From: Gemmatimonadales bacterium
Lineage (GTDB): Bacteria > Gemmatimonadota > Gemmatimonadetes > Longimicrobiales > Gaopeijiaceae
DNA: 38,854 bases
Direction: 5' to 3'
Assembly (NCBI GenBank): GCA_007695225.1
Contig: REED01000062.1
Coordinates: 1-38,854 of the forward strand
The position numbers and the translations under genes were made by a program. Below the pieces are notes generated by a model that had not been told where the DNA came from, did no database searches, and was given only the letters and a program-made list of their open reading frames with translations. Every line of letters begins with the position of its first letter. Positions within the stretch are counted from its first letter, which is position 1. Shown here one piece after another: positions 15,101-23,923 of the stretch.

Positions 15101-16441
15101 ATGAACGACGCCACTCCACCCCGGAGGTCTCTCCGGTTGGAGGGGATCCTGGCCCTCCTCCCTACCTCCGACGTGCTTCGTCCCCTCCTCGATCACCTGG
15201 TGGAGATGTCCAGGCCGGACCCGGCGCGCCGCTGGAGCGTGGGTGGGGAGCTGGGGACGGCAGGGACACGTCTGGTGGACATGGACGGGCTCCGAGAGAC
15301 CGGGGTGTCCGTGGCCCGGACGGAGGCCCGTCGCGTGGAGCGCCACCTCCAGCGCGCCGTGGCGGTGATCGCCGCGGCGGCGGAGGGAAGGGGAGAGGGC
15401 GTGGTGGAGGCGTTGCTGGAGGAGGTGGGGGCCCTCGAGGGAGAGGGCCGTCTCGAGGACGCCCGGGCGTGGGCGGAGGCCGCGGTCCGGGAGACCTTCG
15501 CGTCGGGCAGTTCCCGGGGAGGGGAGGCGCTGCGGCTGGCCGCCCGATGTGCCCGGGGGCTGGGGGACCTGCAGGCCGCCCGGTCGCTCTACGAGGAGGC
15601 CCATCTCCGGAGCCTGGCCCTGGGGCGGCGGGTGGACGCGGTCATCGCCGCCACCGGCCGGGGAAACGTAGCGGTGGACCAGGGACGCTGGGAGGAGGCC
15701 GAGGAATGGTACGGGAAGGCGCTCACCCTCATCGAAGAGGGCTCCGCGGCCCTCCCCCCGGCGGAGGCCCGGGGCCTTCGGTGGCGCCTCTACCAGAACC
15801 TGGGGATCACGAACCGGGAACGGGGCGCATTTGACTCCGCCGAGGGCTGGTACCGCCGCGCCGCGGAGACCTCCGGAGCCGCGGGCGTGGGGGCGAGGGA
15901 TCCCGCCGCCGACGTGGAGGTGGAGAACGGGTGGGGGCAGCTGGAGCTCGCTCGGGGGGAGCTCCGGAAGGCGGAGCTCCGCTTCCGCCGGGCGCTGGCG
16001 GCGCTGGGGACAGGGAGAGGAGGAGAGGGAAGCGTCGCGGTGCGGGTGAACCTGGGGGAGGCCCTACTCCGACAGGGGCGGACCCTGGAGGCGGGGGAGG
16101 TGGGGCGCGAAGCGGAGGCCGAGGCTCTACGGGGAGGGTGGCTCCGGCGTGTTCCGGAGATCTACCGTCTGCTGGCGGGTGTGGCCCATGCCCGGGGGGA
16201 GACCGAGGCCTTCGTCTTCCTGGATCGGGCGCTGGCCCTGGTCCGGGAGCGGGGGCTTCCCCCCTACGAAGAGGCCCTCACCCTGGAGACCCTGGCCGGG
16301 CTCCGGGACGAGGAGGGAGAGGTGGAGGCAGGCGCGGACGCTCGGGAGGCGGCGCGGCGGATCTTCCGGCGCCTCGGGGTCCGACTGGACCCGAACGAGG
16401 ACCAACGGTCATCGAGGAAGGGAGAAGGAGACGAGCCATGA
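15101..16441 (+). CDS. TPR-repeat cytoplasmic protein
   Basis: A 446-aa protein of repeated helix pairs. TPR-like units include GDLQAARSLYEEAHLRSLALG, GRWEEAEEWYGKALTLIEEG, GAFDSAEGWYRRAAETSG and GELRKAELRFRRALAALG, covering about residues 110-420. There is no signal peptide or membrane helix, and the preceding 100 residues are of unknown fold. The frame is open back to 14981, but the ATG at 15101 follows the -24/-12-like site and starts a plausible N-terminus (MNDATPPRRSLRLEG). No Shine-Dalgarno precedes it. The stop overlaps the next start (ATGA). It probably acts as a protein-protein scaffold linked to the sigma54 regulator. Confidence 0.75.
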   Translation: MNDATPPRRSLRLEGILALLPTSDVLRPLLDHLVEMSRPDPARRWSVGGELGTAGTRLVDMDGLRETGVSVARTEARRVERHLQRAVAVIAAAAEGRGEGVVEALLEEVGALEGEGRLEDARAWAEAAVRETFASGSSRGGEALRLAARCARGLGDLQAARSLYEEAHLRSLALGRRVDAVIAATGRGNVAVDQGRWEEAEEWYGKALTLIEEGSAALPPAEARGLRWRLYQNLGITNRERGAFDSAEGWYRRAAETSGAAGVGARDPAADVEVENGWGQLELARGELRKAELRFRRALAALGTGRGGEGSVAVRVNLGEALLRQGRTLEAGEVGREAEAEALRGGWLRRVPEIYRLLAGVAHARGETEAFVFLDRALALVRERGLPPYEEALTLETLAGLRDEEGEVEAGADAREAARRIFRRLGVRLDPNEDQRSSRKGEGDEP

Positions 16442-17160
16442 TCAAGCGATGCGTCCGGGGTGACCGGGCACGAAGTCGACCGGCGGCCACGATGGCGGTC
16501 CTCTTCCTGGCGCTGGTGGGTGGGTGCGGGAATCTCACCTCCGGCGGATTCGGGGAGGTGGAGGTGGTCCTCACCTCCGACGTGGTGGATGGTCTCGCCG
16601 AGGCGGCGCGGATGGCCCTCTCTACAGGCCCGGGGGCGGACTCCCCCATGGCGTCGACGGGCCCCGTGATCGACGCACCGGCAGCCTGGGAAGGCCCGGC
16701 CGCCATCGAGGGGGCGGCCATCGAGGGGATCCTGACGGTATGGGTTCGGAGCTTCGTCCGCCGGGGGGGGCAGGACTGGGAGGAGCTCACTGATGGCTTC
16801 CAGCGGCTCACCCTCTCCCTCCAGGACCCGGAACCCACCGACGTGGCCCGGCGCTCCCTTCCCGAAGGGGGCTACGAGGCCGTGCGGACCGTCTTCACCC
16901 GGGTCCACGCCCAGGTGATCCGGGGGCTCGACGTGAACGGGGAGCCCGTCACCGGGCTCATCCGGGTGGACCTGGGGCCGGAGGGGACCATCACCGTGGT
17001 GGATCCCGTTTCCTTCGAGGTCCGGGAGCGGGAGACGGTCCGCCTGGCGCTGGAGATGCAGAGCCGGGTCTGGCTCCGCCTGGTGGACGTGGTGCAGCGG
17101 CGGGTGGCCGGAGACGAGTTCCGCCAGGTCTTCAGGGTCCGATTGCGCCCACGAGGGTAG
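16438..17160 (+). CDS. Lipoprotein, possibly DUF4382-like
   Basis: A 240-aa lipoprotein: the signal segment MAVLFLALVGGC has its lipobox Cys near residue 30. The mature part is beta-rich. ILTVWVRSFVRR, then WEELTDGFQRLTLSLQ, then RRSLPEGGYEAVRTVFTRVHAQV and the later VDPVSFEVRERETVRLALEMQSRVWLRLV follow the order of DUF4382-type carbohydrate-binding-like domains, but the match is by eye and weak. Translationally coupled to the TPR gene. It ends 62 bp from the convergent SLC13 stop. Confidence 0.72.
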   Translation: MIKRCVRGDRARSRPAATMAVLFLALVGGCGNLTSGGFGEVEVVLTSDVVDGLAEAARMALSTGPGADSPMASTGPVIDAPAAWEGPAAIEGAAIEGILTVWVRSFVRRGGQDWEELTDGFQRLTLSLQDPEPTDVARRSLPEGGYEAVRTVFTRVHAQVIRGLDVNGEPVTGLIRVDLGPEGTITVVDPVSFEVRERETVRLALEMQSRVWLRLVDVVQRRVAGDEFRQVFRVRLRPRG

Positions 17161-17222
17161 GATGGCGTTCGCCCTGCCGGGGCGCCGGGTTCACGGGGTG
17201 CGAGGCTCACGGGGCGCCGGAC

Positions 17223-19580
17223 TCAAGGGACGAAGGGCCAGAGGACCGGGACCAGAAGGACCACGATGACGAACACCACGAGGAGGAGGGGAAGGCCGAC
17301 CCGGACATAGTCCGCGAACCGGTATCCCCCCGGACCCATGATGAGGGTGTTCGCCGGGTGGGAGACGGGGCTCGAGATGCTGGCCGCTCCCGCCATGGCC
17401 AGCGTCATCATGAAGGGGAGGGGGGAGACCCCTAGATCCGCTGCCGTGGTCAGGGCGATGGGCGCCATGAGGACCACCAGGGCCACGATCGGCACGATCT
17501 GGGCCGCCAGGGCCGTCATCAGGAAGATCCCGGCCAGGACCGCACGGGGACCCATCCCTCCCACGAGGGACACCATCCCATCGGCCAGGAAGGCCGCCGC
17601 CCCGGTCCGCTCCATGGCCAGCCCCAGGGGAAGCATCCCGGCAATGAGGAAGACGGCGGGCCACTCGATGAACCGGTACGCGTCCTCCATGGAGAGGCAT
17701 CGGGTGAGGACCATGAGAACGGCCCCGGTCACCGCAGCGATGGCGATGGGCAGCCACCCGAGGAACACGGGCACGAGGACGCCTGCGAGGATGAACACGG
17801 CCAGGGGCGCCCTCCCACGGCGAGGTGGCGGTGCGCCGGCCTCGGAAACGACGATGAACTCCGGGTCCCGGCTCAGGAGCCGGAGCCGGGCTCGCGGCCC
17901 GTGCACCAGGATGGCGTCACCGAACCGGAGCTCCATGTCCCGGAGATCGGTCCTGTGGGCGTGACCCTCTCGCCAGATGGCCAGGATCGTGAGCCCGTAG
18001 CGATCCCGAAAGTCCAGCTCCCTCAGCGACCGCCCCACCAGGGTGGTCTCGGGAGAGAGCACGATCTCGGCCAGCCCCACTTCCCGGGACTCCAGCCCCT
18101 TCAGGTCGTGGGTCGGGTGGCTCTCGATCTCCAGCTCCTGTAGGGAGGACAGGATCCGGAGACCCTCAGGGGTTCCCTGCACCAGGAGGACGTCGCCGGC
18201 CTCCAACGTCTCTCCGGGATCGGGGATGGCGCGGACCTCATCCCCCCGCCGGATCTCCCATACGGTGAGTCCGAGGGCGTCCCGAAGGCGGCTTCGAGCC
18301 AGGGTCTTCCCAGTCAGGATCGACTCCGCCGGGACCGTGAGGGTCATGAGGCGCTCGTGGAGCCGATAGCGTTTCCTGAGATCCCTCTCGGACACGGGGC
18401 GGGTCTCGTCGAGCCCCTCGATCCCCTCCGCGTCGGCTGCGAGTCCGTCGGGCCCATGGAGGAGCAGCACGTCCCCCTCCTGGATCCGGGCGCCTGGAAG
18501 GTCGTGGAATCGCGCCTCCGAGCCTCGGCGAAGCGCCAGCACGCTCACGCCGTGCCGGTTGCGAAGGGCCGCCTGCAGGAGGTTCATCCCCACCAGGGGG
18601 GAGCCGGCGGGGACCCGGGCCTCCACCAGGGTCATGGCCTCCGGCAGGGCTCCCGTCACGGGATGGTCCCCGTCCCCGCCGGCCAGAAGGGACCCTCGGC
18701 GGACCTCCTCCACGAACTCCGGGCGGCCCAGGGCAAGAAGCCGGTCCCCGCCCAAGAGAACGGTGTCCGGATTGGGAGCCGGGAGGGTCCGGCCATCCCG
18801 GATGATCGCCACCACGGTGATCCGGAGGGCGGAGCCCAGCCGGCTGTCCCCGAGCCGCTGCCCTGCCAGCGAGGACTCGGGCGGGATCCGGACCGTCAGA
18901 AGGCGTTCCCCCAGCTCGAAGAAGGTCCCCGGATCCCGGGTCCGCCCCACGCCCTCCCTCATGGGGTCCCGCCGGGGGAGGAGGTGACGGCCCGCCAGGG
19001 CCATGAACCCGATCCCGGTGACCAGGATCACGACGCCGATGGGGGTGAACGCGAAGAGGCCGAACGGCTCCAGCCCCTGGTCCCGGAGCGCGTCCGCCAC
19101 CAGGATGTTCGGAGGTGTCCCGATGAGGGTCGTGAGCCCGCCCAGGAGGCATCCGAAGGAGAGGGGCATCAGGAGCCTGGACGGGGGCCGTCCGGTGCGT
19201 CGCGCCAGATCGATGACCACCGGGAGCATCATGGCCGCCACACCGACGTTGTTCATGAAGGCCGAAAGGACCCCCGCCGTGACCATGATGGCCACGATGA
19301 GCCCCACCTCCCCCGTCCCTGCCACCTGGGCAACGCGGTCACCCAGCACCCGGGCCACCCCGGTGAGGGTAAGGCCACCGCTGATGATGAACATGGCCCA
19401 GACCGTCACCACCGCCGGACTGCTGAATCCCGAGAGGGCCTCTGCGGGCGTGACCAGCCCCGTCACCGCCACCGCCACCAGGACCAGCAGGGCGGTCAGA
19501 TCCATCCGGATCCACTCGGTGACAAAGAGGACGATGGTCCCGAGAAGGATCCCGAAGACCAGGGCGATCTCAACGGTCAT
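17223..19580 (-). CDS. SLC13/CitM-type permease with four RCK_C (TrkA-C) domains
   Basis: A 785-aa inner-membrane transporter. The N-terminal part (about 1-205) and the C-terminal part (about 590-785) are the two halves of an ion-transporter fold, with the motifs SAFMNNVGVAAMMLPVV, GGLTTLIGTPPNILVADALRD, and SSPVSHPANTLIMGPGGYRFADY. The loop between them holds four RCK_C-like units of about 75 residues; each has a strand like LTVRIPPESSLAGQRL and ends in GDRLLALG, GDVLLLHG, GDVLLVQG or GDAILVHG. Two such units are usual, so four is large. The substrate (sulfate, dicarboxylate or another anion) cannot be told. It lies 90 bp after the RND stop and may be the last gene of the efflux operon. Confidence 0.9.
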   Translation of the reverse strand: MTVEIALVFGILLGTIVLFVTEWIRMDLTALLVLVAVAVTGLVTPAEALSGFSSPAVVTVWAMFIISGGLTLTGVARVLGDRVAQVAGTGEVGLIVAIMVTAGVLSAFMNNVGVAAMMLPVVIDLARRTGRPPSRLLMPLSFGCLLGGLTTLIGTPPNILVADALRDQGLEPFGLFAFTPIGVVILVTGIGFMALAGRHLLPRRDPMREGVGRTRDPGTFFELGERLLTVRIPPESSLAGQRLGDSRLGSALRITVVAIIRDGRTLPAPNPDTVLLGGDRLLALGRPEFVEEVRRGSLLAGGDGDHPVTGALPEAMTLVEARVPAGSPLVGMNLLQAALRNRHGVSVLALRRGSEARFHDLPGARIQEGDVLLLHGPDGLAADAEGIEGLDETRPVSERDLRKRYRLHERLMTLTVPAESILTGKTLARSRLRDALGLTVWEIRRGDEVRAIPDPGETLEAGDVLLVQGTPEGLRILSSLQELEIESHPTHDLKGLESREVGLAEIVLSPETTLVGRSLRELDFRDRYGLTILAIWREGHAHRTDLRDMELRFGDAILVHGPRARLRLLSRDPEFIVVSEAGAPPPRRGRAPLAVFILAGVLVPVFLGWLPIAIAAVTGAVLMVLTRCLSMEDAYRFIEWPAVFLIAGMLPLGLAMERTGAAAFLADGMVSLVGGMGPRAVLAGIFLMTALAAQIVPIVALVVLMAPIALTTAADLGVSPLPFMMTLAMAGAASISSPVSHPANTLIMGPGGYRFADYVRVGLPLLLVVFVIVVLLVPVLWPFVP

Positions 19581-19670
19581 CGCTTCTCCGTACGAAGGAG
19601 CGGCAAGGAAGGAGCCGCAACAAGGGAGCCGATGGCGGCGAGGCCCACGCTTCCACGGACCCGACGGGAC

Positions 19671-22600
19671 TCAGCCCGCCGAAACCTCCCATTCCTCCTC
19701 GCCCTTCCCGAACCACCGCTCCACCTGCAGGTAGAGGGTAGGGAGCACCACCAGGGTCAGGACCATGGCGCTGAGGGCTCCCCCGATGACCACCGTGGCC
19801 AGGGGACGCTGGAGTTCGGCGCCGGGGAGCCAGGAGATGGCCATGGGAAGGAAGCCGATGCAGTCGGTGAGGGCCGTCATGAGGACGGGGCGGAGCCGAA
19901 TGGAGGCCCCCTCCACCACCGCCTCCTCCAGCGCCATCCCCCGGGTCCGGAGCTGGTTGATGAAGGTGACCATCACCACCCCGTTCAGGGTGGCGATCCC
20001 GAAGACGGCGATGAAGCCCACCAGCGCCGAGGTACTGAGGTTCAGCCCGGTGAGCCAGAGAATGGCCACGCCTCCCACCAGGGCGAAGGGGACGTTCAGC
20101 ATGATGAGGAGGGCCTGACGGATCCTCCCGAAGGCGGTGAAGAGGAGGAGGAACATGGCCAGGAGCGCCGCGGGACCCAGGATGGTCAGGCGCTGGGCGG
20201 CCCGCTGCTGCTGGGTGTACTGTCCGCCCCATTCCAGGTAGTAGCCCTCCGGGAGCTCCAGCCCGGCCTCAAGGACCCGGGTGGCCTCGGCCACGAATCC
20301 GCCCACGTCCCGCCCCCGGACGTTGGCTCCCACCACCACCAGACGGCGTCCCCCTTCATGGGCCAGCTCCTCCGGGACCTCCCGGAGCTCCAGCCGGGCC
20401 ATGGAAGCCAGCGGCACCAGCCCCCCGCCCGGGAGGGCCAGGGGAAGGCGGGCGAGTTCCGAGGGATCCACCTGGTTTCCGGCGGTCACCTGCACCGCCA
20501 CCCCGATGCGTCGGGGCCCATCCACCAGCTCCGTGGCCACCCGGGCCCCCAGGGCGCTCTCCACCTGTCCGGCCAGGGAGGCCATGGTGAGGCCGGCCCG
20601 GGCCATGGCGTCCCGGTCGGGTTCCAGGTGGAGCTGGCTGATCCGGGCCGCCGACGAGACCAGGACATCGGCCGCTCCAGGCACCCGATCCAGGATTCGC
20701 TCCACCCGCTGGGCCAGGATCGCCAGGAGATCGGGGTCGTCGCCGAAGACCTTCACCCCCACGTCGGTGGTGATCCCCGTCTCCGCTTCGTCCAGGCGCA
20801 TCTGGATGGGCTGGGTGAGGGCGTAGGTCACCCCTGGGATGGTAGCCAGGGCGCTGTCCATGGCCTGGAGGAGGGCGTCTCGTCCGCCGCGCCGCCACTC
20901 GTTCCGGGGCCGGAGGATGACGTAGGCGTCGGACTCGTAGAGCCCCATGGTCTCGGTGGCCAACTCGGGTCGGCCGATCTTGGAGACCACCTCCTCCACC
21001 TCCGGGAGGCCCAGGAGGGCGGCCTCCATGGCCGTGGAGTATCGATTCCCCTCCTCCATGGAGGTGGAGGGGAGGCGCAGCGCCTGCACCAGGACATCCC
21101 CCTCGTCCAGCCGAGGCATGAACTCGGTCCCGAGCCGGGGGACGGACAGGGCCGCCCCCACCACCAGTACGCCTGCGATGATCCCCAGGGCCACCGGGCG
21201 CTCAAGGGTGCGGCTGAGGAAGCGGCGGTACCGTTCCCGGAAGCGATCGAACCCGGGGGTACGGACCTCCCGGGCGTGCTTCAGGAAGGTAAGGCTCGCC
21301 GCCGGAACGAAGGTGAGGGCCAGGACCATGGAGCCCAGGAGGGCCGCCATGACCACGAAGGCCATGGGAGAGAACATCTTCCCCGCCGTCCCCTGCAGGG
21401 CGAAGATGGGAAGATAGACCACCGCCACGATGGCGATCCCGAAGACGATGGGCCGCCCCACCTCCAGGGCGGCCAGGCGCACCCGCTCCCGGGCGGCCCG
21501 GCGGCTCTCCTCCTGGTCGGCCCCCTCCTCGGCGTCCTCGGCCCGGCGCATGACATTCTCCGTCATGACCACTCCGCCGTCCACCAGGAGCCCGAAGTCC
21601 AGGGCCCCCAGGCTCATGAGGTTGGCCGAGAACCCCCACCAGCGCATGGCCGTGAAGGCCCAGAGCATGGAAAAGGGGATGAGGAGGGCCACGATGAGGC
21701 TTGCGGGGAAGCTCCGGAGAAAGCCCCAGATGACCATGATCACCAGGGTCCCCCCCAGGAGGAGGTTCTTCCGGAGGGTGTCGGTGGTCCGGTCCACCAG
21801 CCGGGACTGGTCGTAGAAGACCAGGATGTCCACCCCCTGGGGTAGGCCCCGGCGGATCTCCTCCATCCGCTCCTCGGTGCCGGCGATGACCCGGCGGGCG
21901 TTGCCGCCCTTCCGCATGATCACCATCCCCGAGACCACCTCGCCGGTGGCGTTGTAGGTCACGGCCCCCTCCCGGGGGAGGGCTCCCGGTCCCACCTCGG
22001 CCACGTCTCCCACCCGGAGGGGGAAGCCGTCCCGCATGGCCACCGGCACGTCGGCCACGTCCCGGGCATCTGCGAGCCGCCCGACCCCCCGGATGAGGTG
22101 CCGCTCCGAGAGGGCCTCGATGTAGCTCCCACCGAAGCCCTGGTTGGCCTCGCGGATCGCCTCTTCCAGGTGGGGGATGGAGAGACCCGAGGCGGCCAGG
22201 CGGGCGGGATCCACCCGGACATGGACCTGTTCCGTGAGCCCGCCCCAGGAGTTCACCTCCGCCACCCCCGGGACCACCCGGAGCTGGGGGGCGATGGTGT
22301 AGTCGTGGAGCGTCTTCAGCTCCATGAGTCCCCAGTCCGGGTTCTCCGAGACCAGGATGTACTGGTAGACCTCGCCCATGGCCGTGGCCACCGGCCCCAT
22401 GACCGGCGCCACCGCCGGAGGGAGTTCGGCCGACACCTGGGCGATCCGTTCCGCCACGAGCTGCCGGGCGAAGTAGGTGTCCACCCGGTCCTGGAAGATG
22501 ACCTGGACCACCGAGAGGCCGAAGCGGCTGAAGGAGCGGACCTCCTCGGTGGAGGGAAGCCCCAGGAGCCCTCGTTCCAGGGGGAAGGTGACGAGCTGCT

Positions 22601-22784
22601 CCACCTCGTCGGCAGGGAGCCCCGGCGCTTCCGTCAGGACCACCACCTGGTTGGCCGTGAGGTCGGGGAAGGCTTCCACGGGGAGGGTAAGGAAGGACCA
22701 GATCCCCACGCCCACGAGGCCGGCCACCCCCGCCGCCACCAGGAGGCGGAAGCGGAGCGAAAAGCGGATGACGGCCTCGATCAT
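19671..22784 (-). CDS. CzcA-like heavy-metal efflux RND permease
   Basis: A 1037-aa inner-membrane proton antiporter of the HME-RND family, full length. It starts IEAVIRFSLRFRLLV, has PVEAFPDLT, TFPLERGLLGLPSTEEVRSFSRFGLSVV, and the TM4 signature ALDFGLLVDGGVVMTEN. The two Asp and one Glu of DFGxxxDGxxxxxEN mark the Zn/Co/Cd/Ni branch, while the Cu/Ag branch (CusA) differs at this site. It pumps with the adaptor and TolC-like channel encoded upstream. Its start overlaps the adaptor stop (ATGA). The metal preference is inference from the motif. Confidence 0.93.
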   Translation of the reverse strand: MIEAVIRFSLRFRLLVAAGVAGLVGVGIWSFLTLPVEAFPDLTANQVVVLTEAPGLPADEVEQLVTFPLERGLLGLPSTEEVRSFSRFGLSVVQVIFQDRVDTYFARQLVAERIAQVSAELPPAVAPVMGPVATAMGEVYQYILVSENPDWGLMELKTLHDYTIAPQLRVVPGVAEVNSWGGLTEQVHVRVDPARLAASGLSIPHLEEAIREANQGFGGSYIEALSERHLIRGVGRLADARDVADVPVAMRDGFPLRVGDVAEVGPGALPREGAVTYNATGEVVSGMVIMRKGGNARRVIAGTEERMEEIRRGLPQGVDILVFYDQSRLVDRTTDTLRKNLLLGGTLVIMVIWGFLRSFPASLIVALLIPFSMLWAFTAMRWWGFSANLMSLGALDFGLLVDGGVVMTENVMRRAEDAEEGADQEESRRAARERVRLAALEVGRPIVFGIAIVAVVYLPIFALQGTAGKMFSPMAFVVMAALLGSMVLALTFVPAASLTFLKHAREVRTPGFDRFRERYRRFLSRTLERPVALGIIAGVLVVGAALSVPRLGTEFMPRLDEGDVLVQALRLPSTSMEEGNRYSTAMEAALLGLPEVEEVVSKIGRPELATETMGLYESDAYVILRPRNEWRRGGRDALLQAMDSALATIPGVTYALTQPIQMRLDEAETGITTDVGVKVFGDDPDLLAILAQRVERILDRVPGAADVLVSSAARISQLHLEPDRDAMARAGLTMASLAGQVESALGARVATELVDGPRRIGVAVQVTAGNQVDPSELARLPLALPGGGLVPLASMARLELREVPEELAHEGGRRLVVVGANVRGRDVGGFVAEATRVLEAGLELPEGYYLEWGGQYTQQQRAAQRLTILGPAALLAMFLLLFTAFGRIRQALLIMLNVPFALVGGVAILWLTGLNLSTSALVGFIAVFGIATLNGVVMVTFINQLRTRGMALEEAVVEGASIRLRPVLMTALTDCIGFLPMAISWLPGAELQRPLATVVIGGALSAMVLTLVVLPTLYLQVERWFGKGEEEWEVSAG

Positions 22785-23923
22785 CCTTCGTCCTCCAGTC
22801 CCTGGAACCCCTCAAGCACCGCCCGGAGGCTGTAGGCGCCCCGGATCACCACCCGGCTCCCCGCCTCCACGCCGGCGACCAGTACCTGTCCTCCGTCCCC
22901 TGTCAGGACCTCCACCGGGACGGCCCGGAAGCGTCCGGGGGATTCCTCCAGGAAGACGTGGGGCTCACCCTCCAGGCGCTGCACGGCCTCGGCGGGGAGG
23001 AGAATCCCTTCCCGGTGGGTGCCGGAGGGGAGGTGGAGGGCGGCCAGGGTCCCTGTCCTCACCCCGGCGGGGATGGGGTCCATCTGCACCCGGAGCTCCA
23101 CCGTCCGGAGCGCCGGATCCACCCGGGAGCCCAGCGAGATCACGCGCCCCTGGGCTTCCATGCCGGGGAGGGCGGGGAAGGTGATGGTCACCGGATCTCC
23201 CCGCTCGAGTTCAGGGACCCTGCTCTCCGGTACTCCCCCCACCACCCAGAGGACCGCGGCGCTTCCCAACTCCACCAGGGGAGCCCCGGGGACGACGGCT
23301 TCCCCGGGACCGGTGAGGACCCGGAAGACGATTCCTTCCCGTGGGGCCTGGATCACCACGTTTCCGCCCTCCGGATGGAGGTGCTCCACCACCTCCTGGG
23401 CCCGCTCCCGATCCGCCTCGGCGAGTCGGAGCTCCATCTCCCGACGTTCCACCTCCTCCCGGGAGACGGCGCCCTCGGCCAGGAGGCGCCGGGACCGCGC
23501 CAGGGCGGTGGAGCCGAAGGCCACCCGGGCCTCGGCGGCGGTCAGCTCCCGCTGCCAGTCCGCCAGCTCGTGGGAGTGGATCATGACCAGGGGGGCACCC
23601 GGGGTCACCCCGTCCCCCTCGAGGACCAGGACCCGCTCCACCCGCCCTTCCACGAAGGACCCCACCATCATCCGGGCCGTGTCCGGGGGCTGCACGACGC
23701 CCGGGACGGAGAAGGTGAGGGGGGACCGCTCAACCCGGGCCTCCGCCGTCTCCACCTCCGCATTCACGAGTTGCTCGGGGCTCAGGAGGACCACCCCTTC
23801 CTCGGGGGGGATCTCCGGGAGCGCTTCCTCGTCGCCGCCCCCGCACCCCGCAAGGGCCACCTGCCCCAACAGGAGCCCAAGGGCAAGGGTCCGCATCCAG
23901 GTCTCCACCGCCACCTTCCTCAT
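22781..23923 (-). CDS. CzcB-like periplasmic adaptor (membrane fusion) lipoprotein
   Basis: A 380-aa adaptor joining the RND pump to the outer-membrane channel. The signal peptide ends at the lipobox LAGC (Cys27). GSFVEGRVERVLVLEGDGVTPGAPLVMI is the first half of the lipoyl domain, a coiled-coil hairpin follows (ELADWQRELTAAEARVAFG to EVVEHL), and the second half is VIQAPREGIVFRVLTGPGEAVVPGAPLVEL. Barrel and membrane-proximal domains come next. The start overlaps the channel gene stop (ATGA). The long His- and Met-rich extensions of some metal adaptors are not seen. Confidence 0.92.
   Translation of the reverse strand: MRKVAVETWMRTLALGLLLGQVALAGCGGGDEEALPEIPPEEGVVLLSPEQLVNAEVETAEARVERSPLTFSVPGVVQPPDTARMMVGSFVEGRVERVLVLEGDGVTPGAPLVMIHSHELADWQRELTAAEARVAFGSTALARSRRLLAEGAVSREEVERREMELRLAEADRERAQEVVEHLHPEGGNVVIQAPREGIVFRVLTGPGEAVVPGAPLVELGSAAVLWVVGGVPESRVPELERGDPVTITFPALPGMEAQGRVISLGSRVDPALRTVELRVQMDPIPAGVRTGTLAALHLPSGTHREGILLPAEAVQRLEGEPHVFLEESPGRFRAVPVEVLTGDGGQVLVAGVEAGSRVVIRGAYSLRAVLEGFQGLEDEG

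Noticed and set aside
17178-17220. Two copies of GGGGCGCCGG between convergent stops as a terminator
   Set aside because: They are direct rather than inverted copies, apart from the self-complementary GGCGCC core, and no stable long stem or T-run results.
18357-21845. Very long plus-strand open frame (1162 codons) opposite the SLC13 and RND genes
   Set aside because: Its product is Gly/His/Pro/Arg-rich without any domain. The minus strand carries two full-length, well-conserved transporters over the same bases, and open antisense frames are expected at this GC content.
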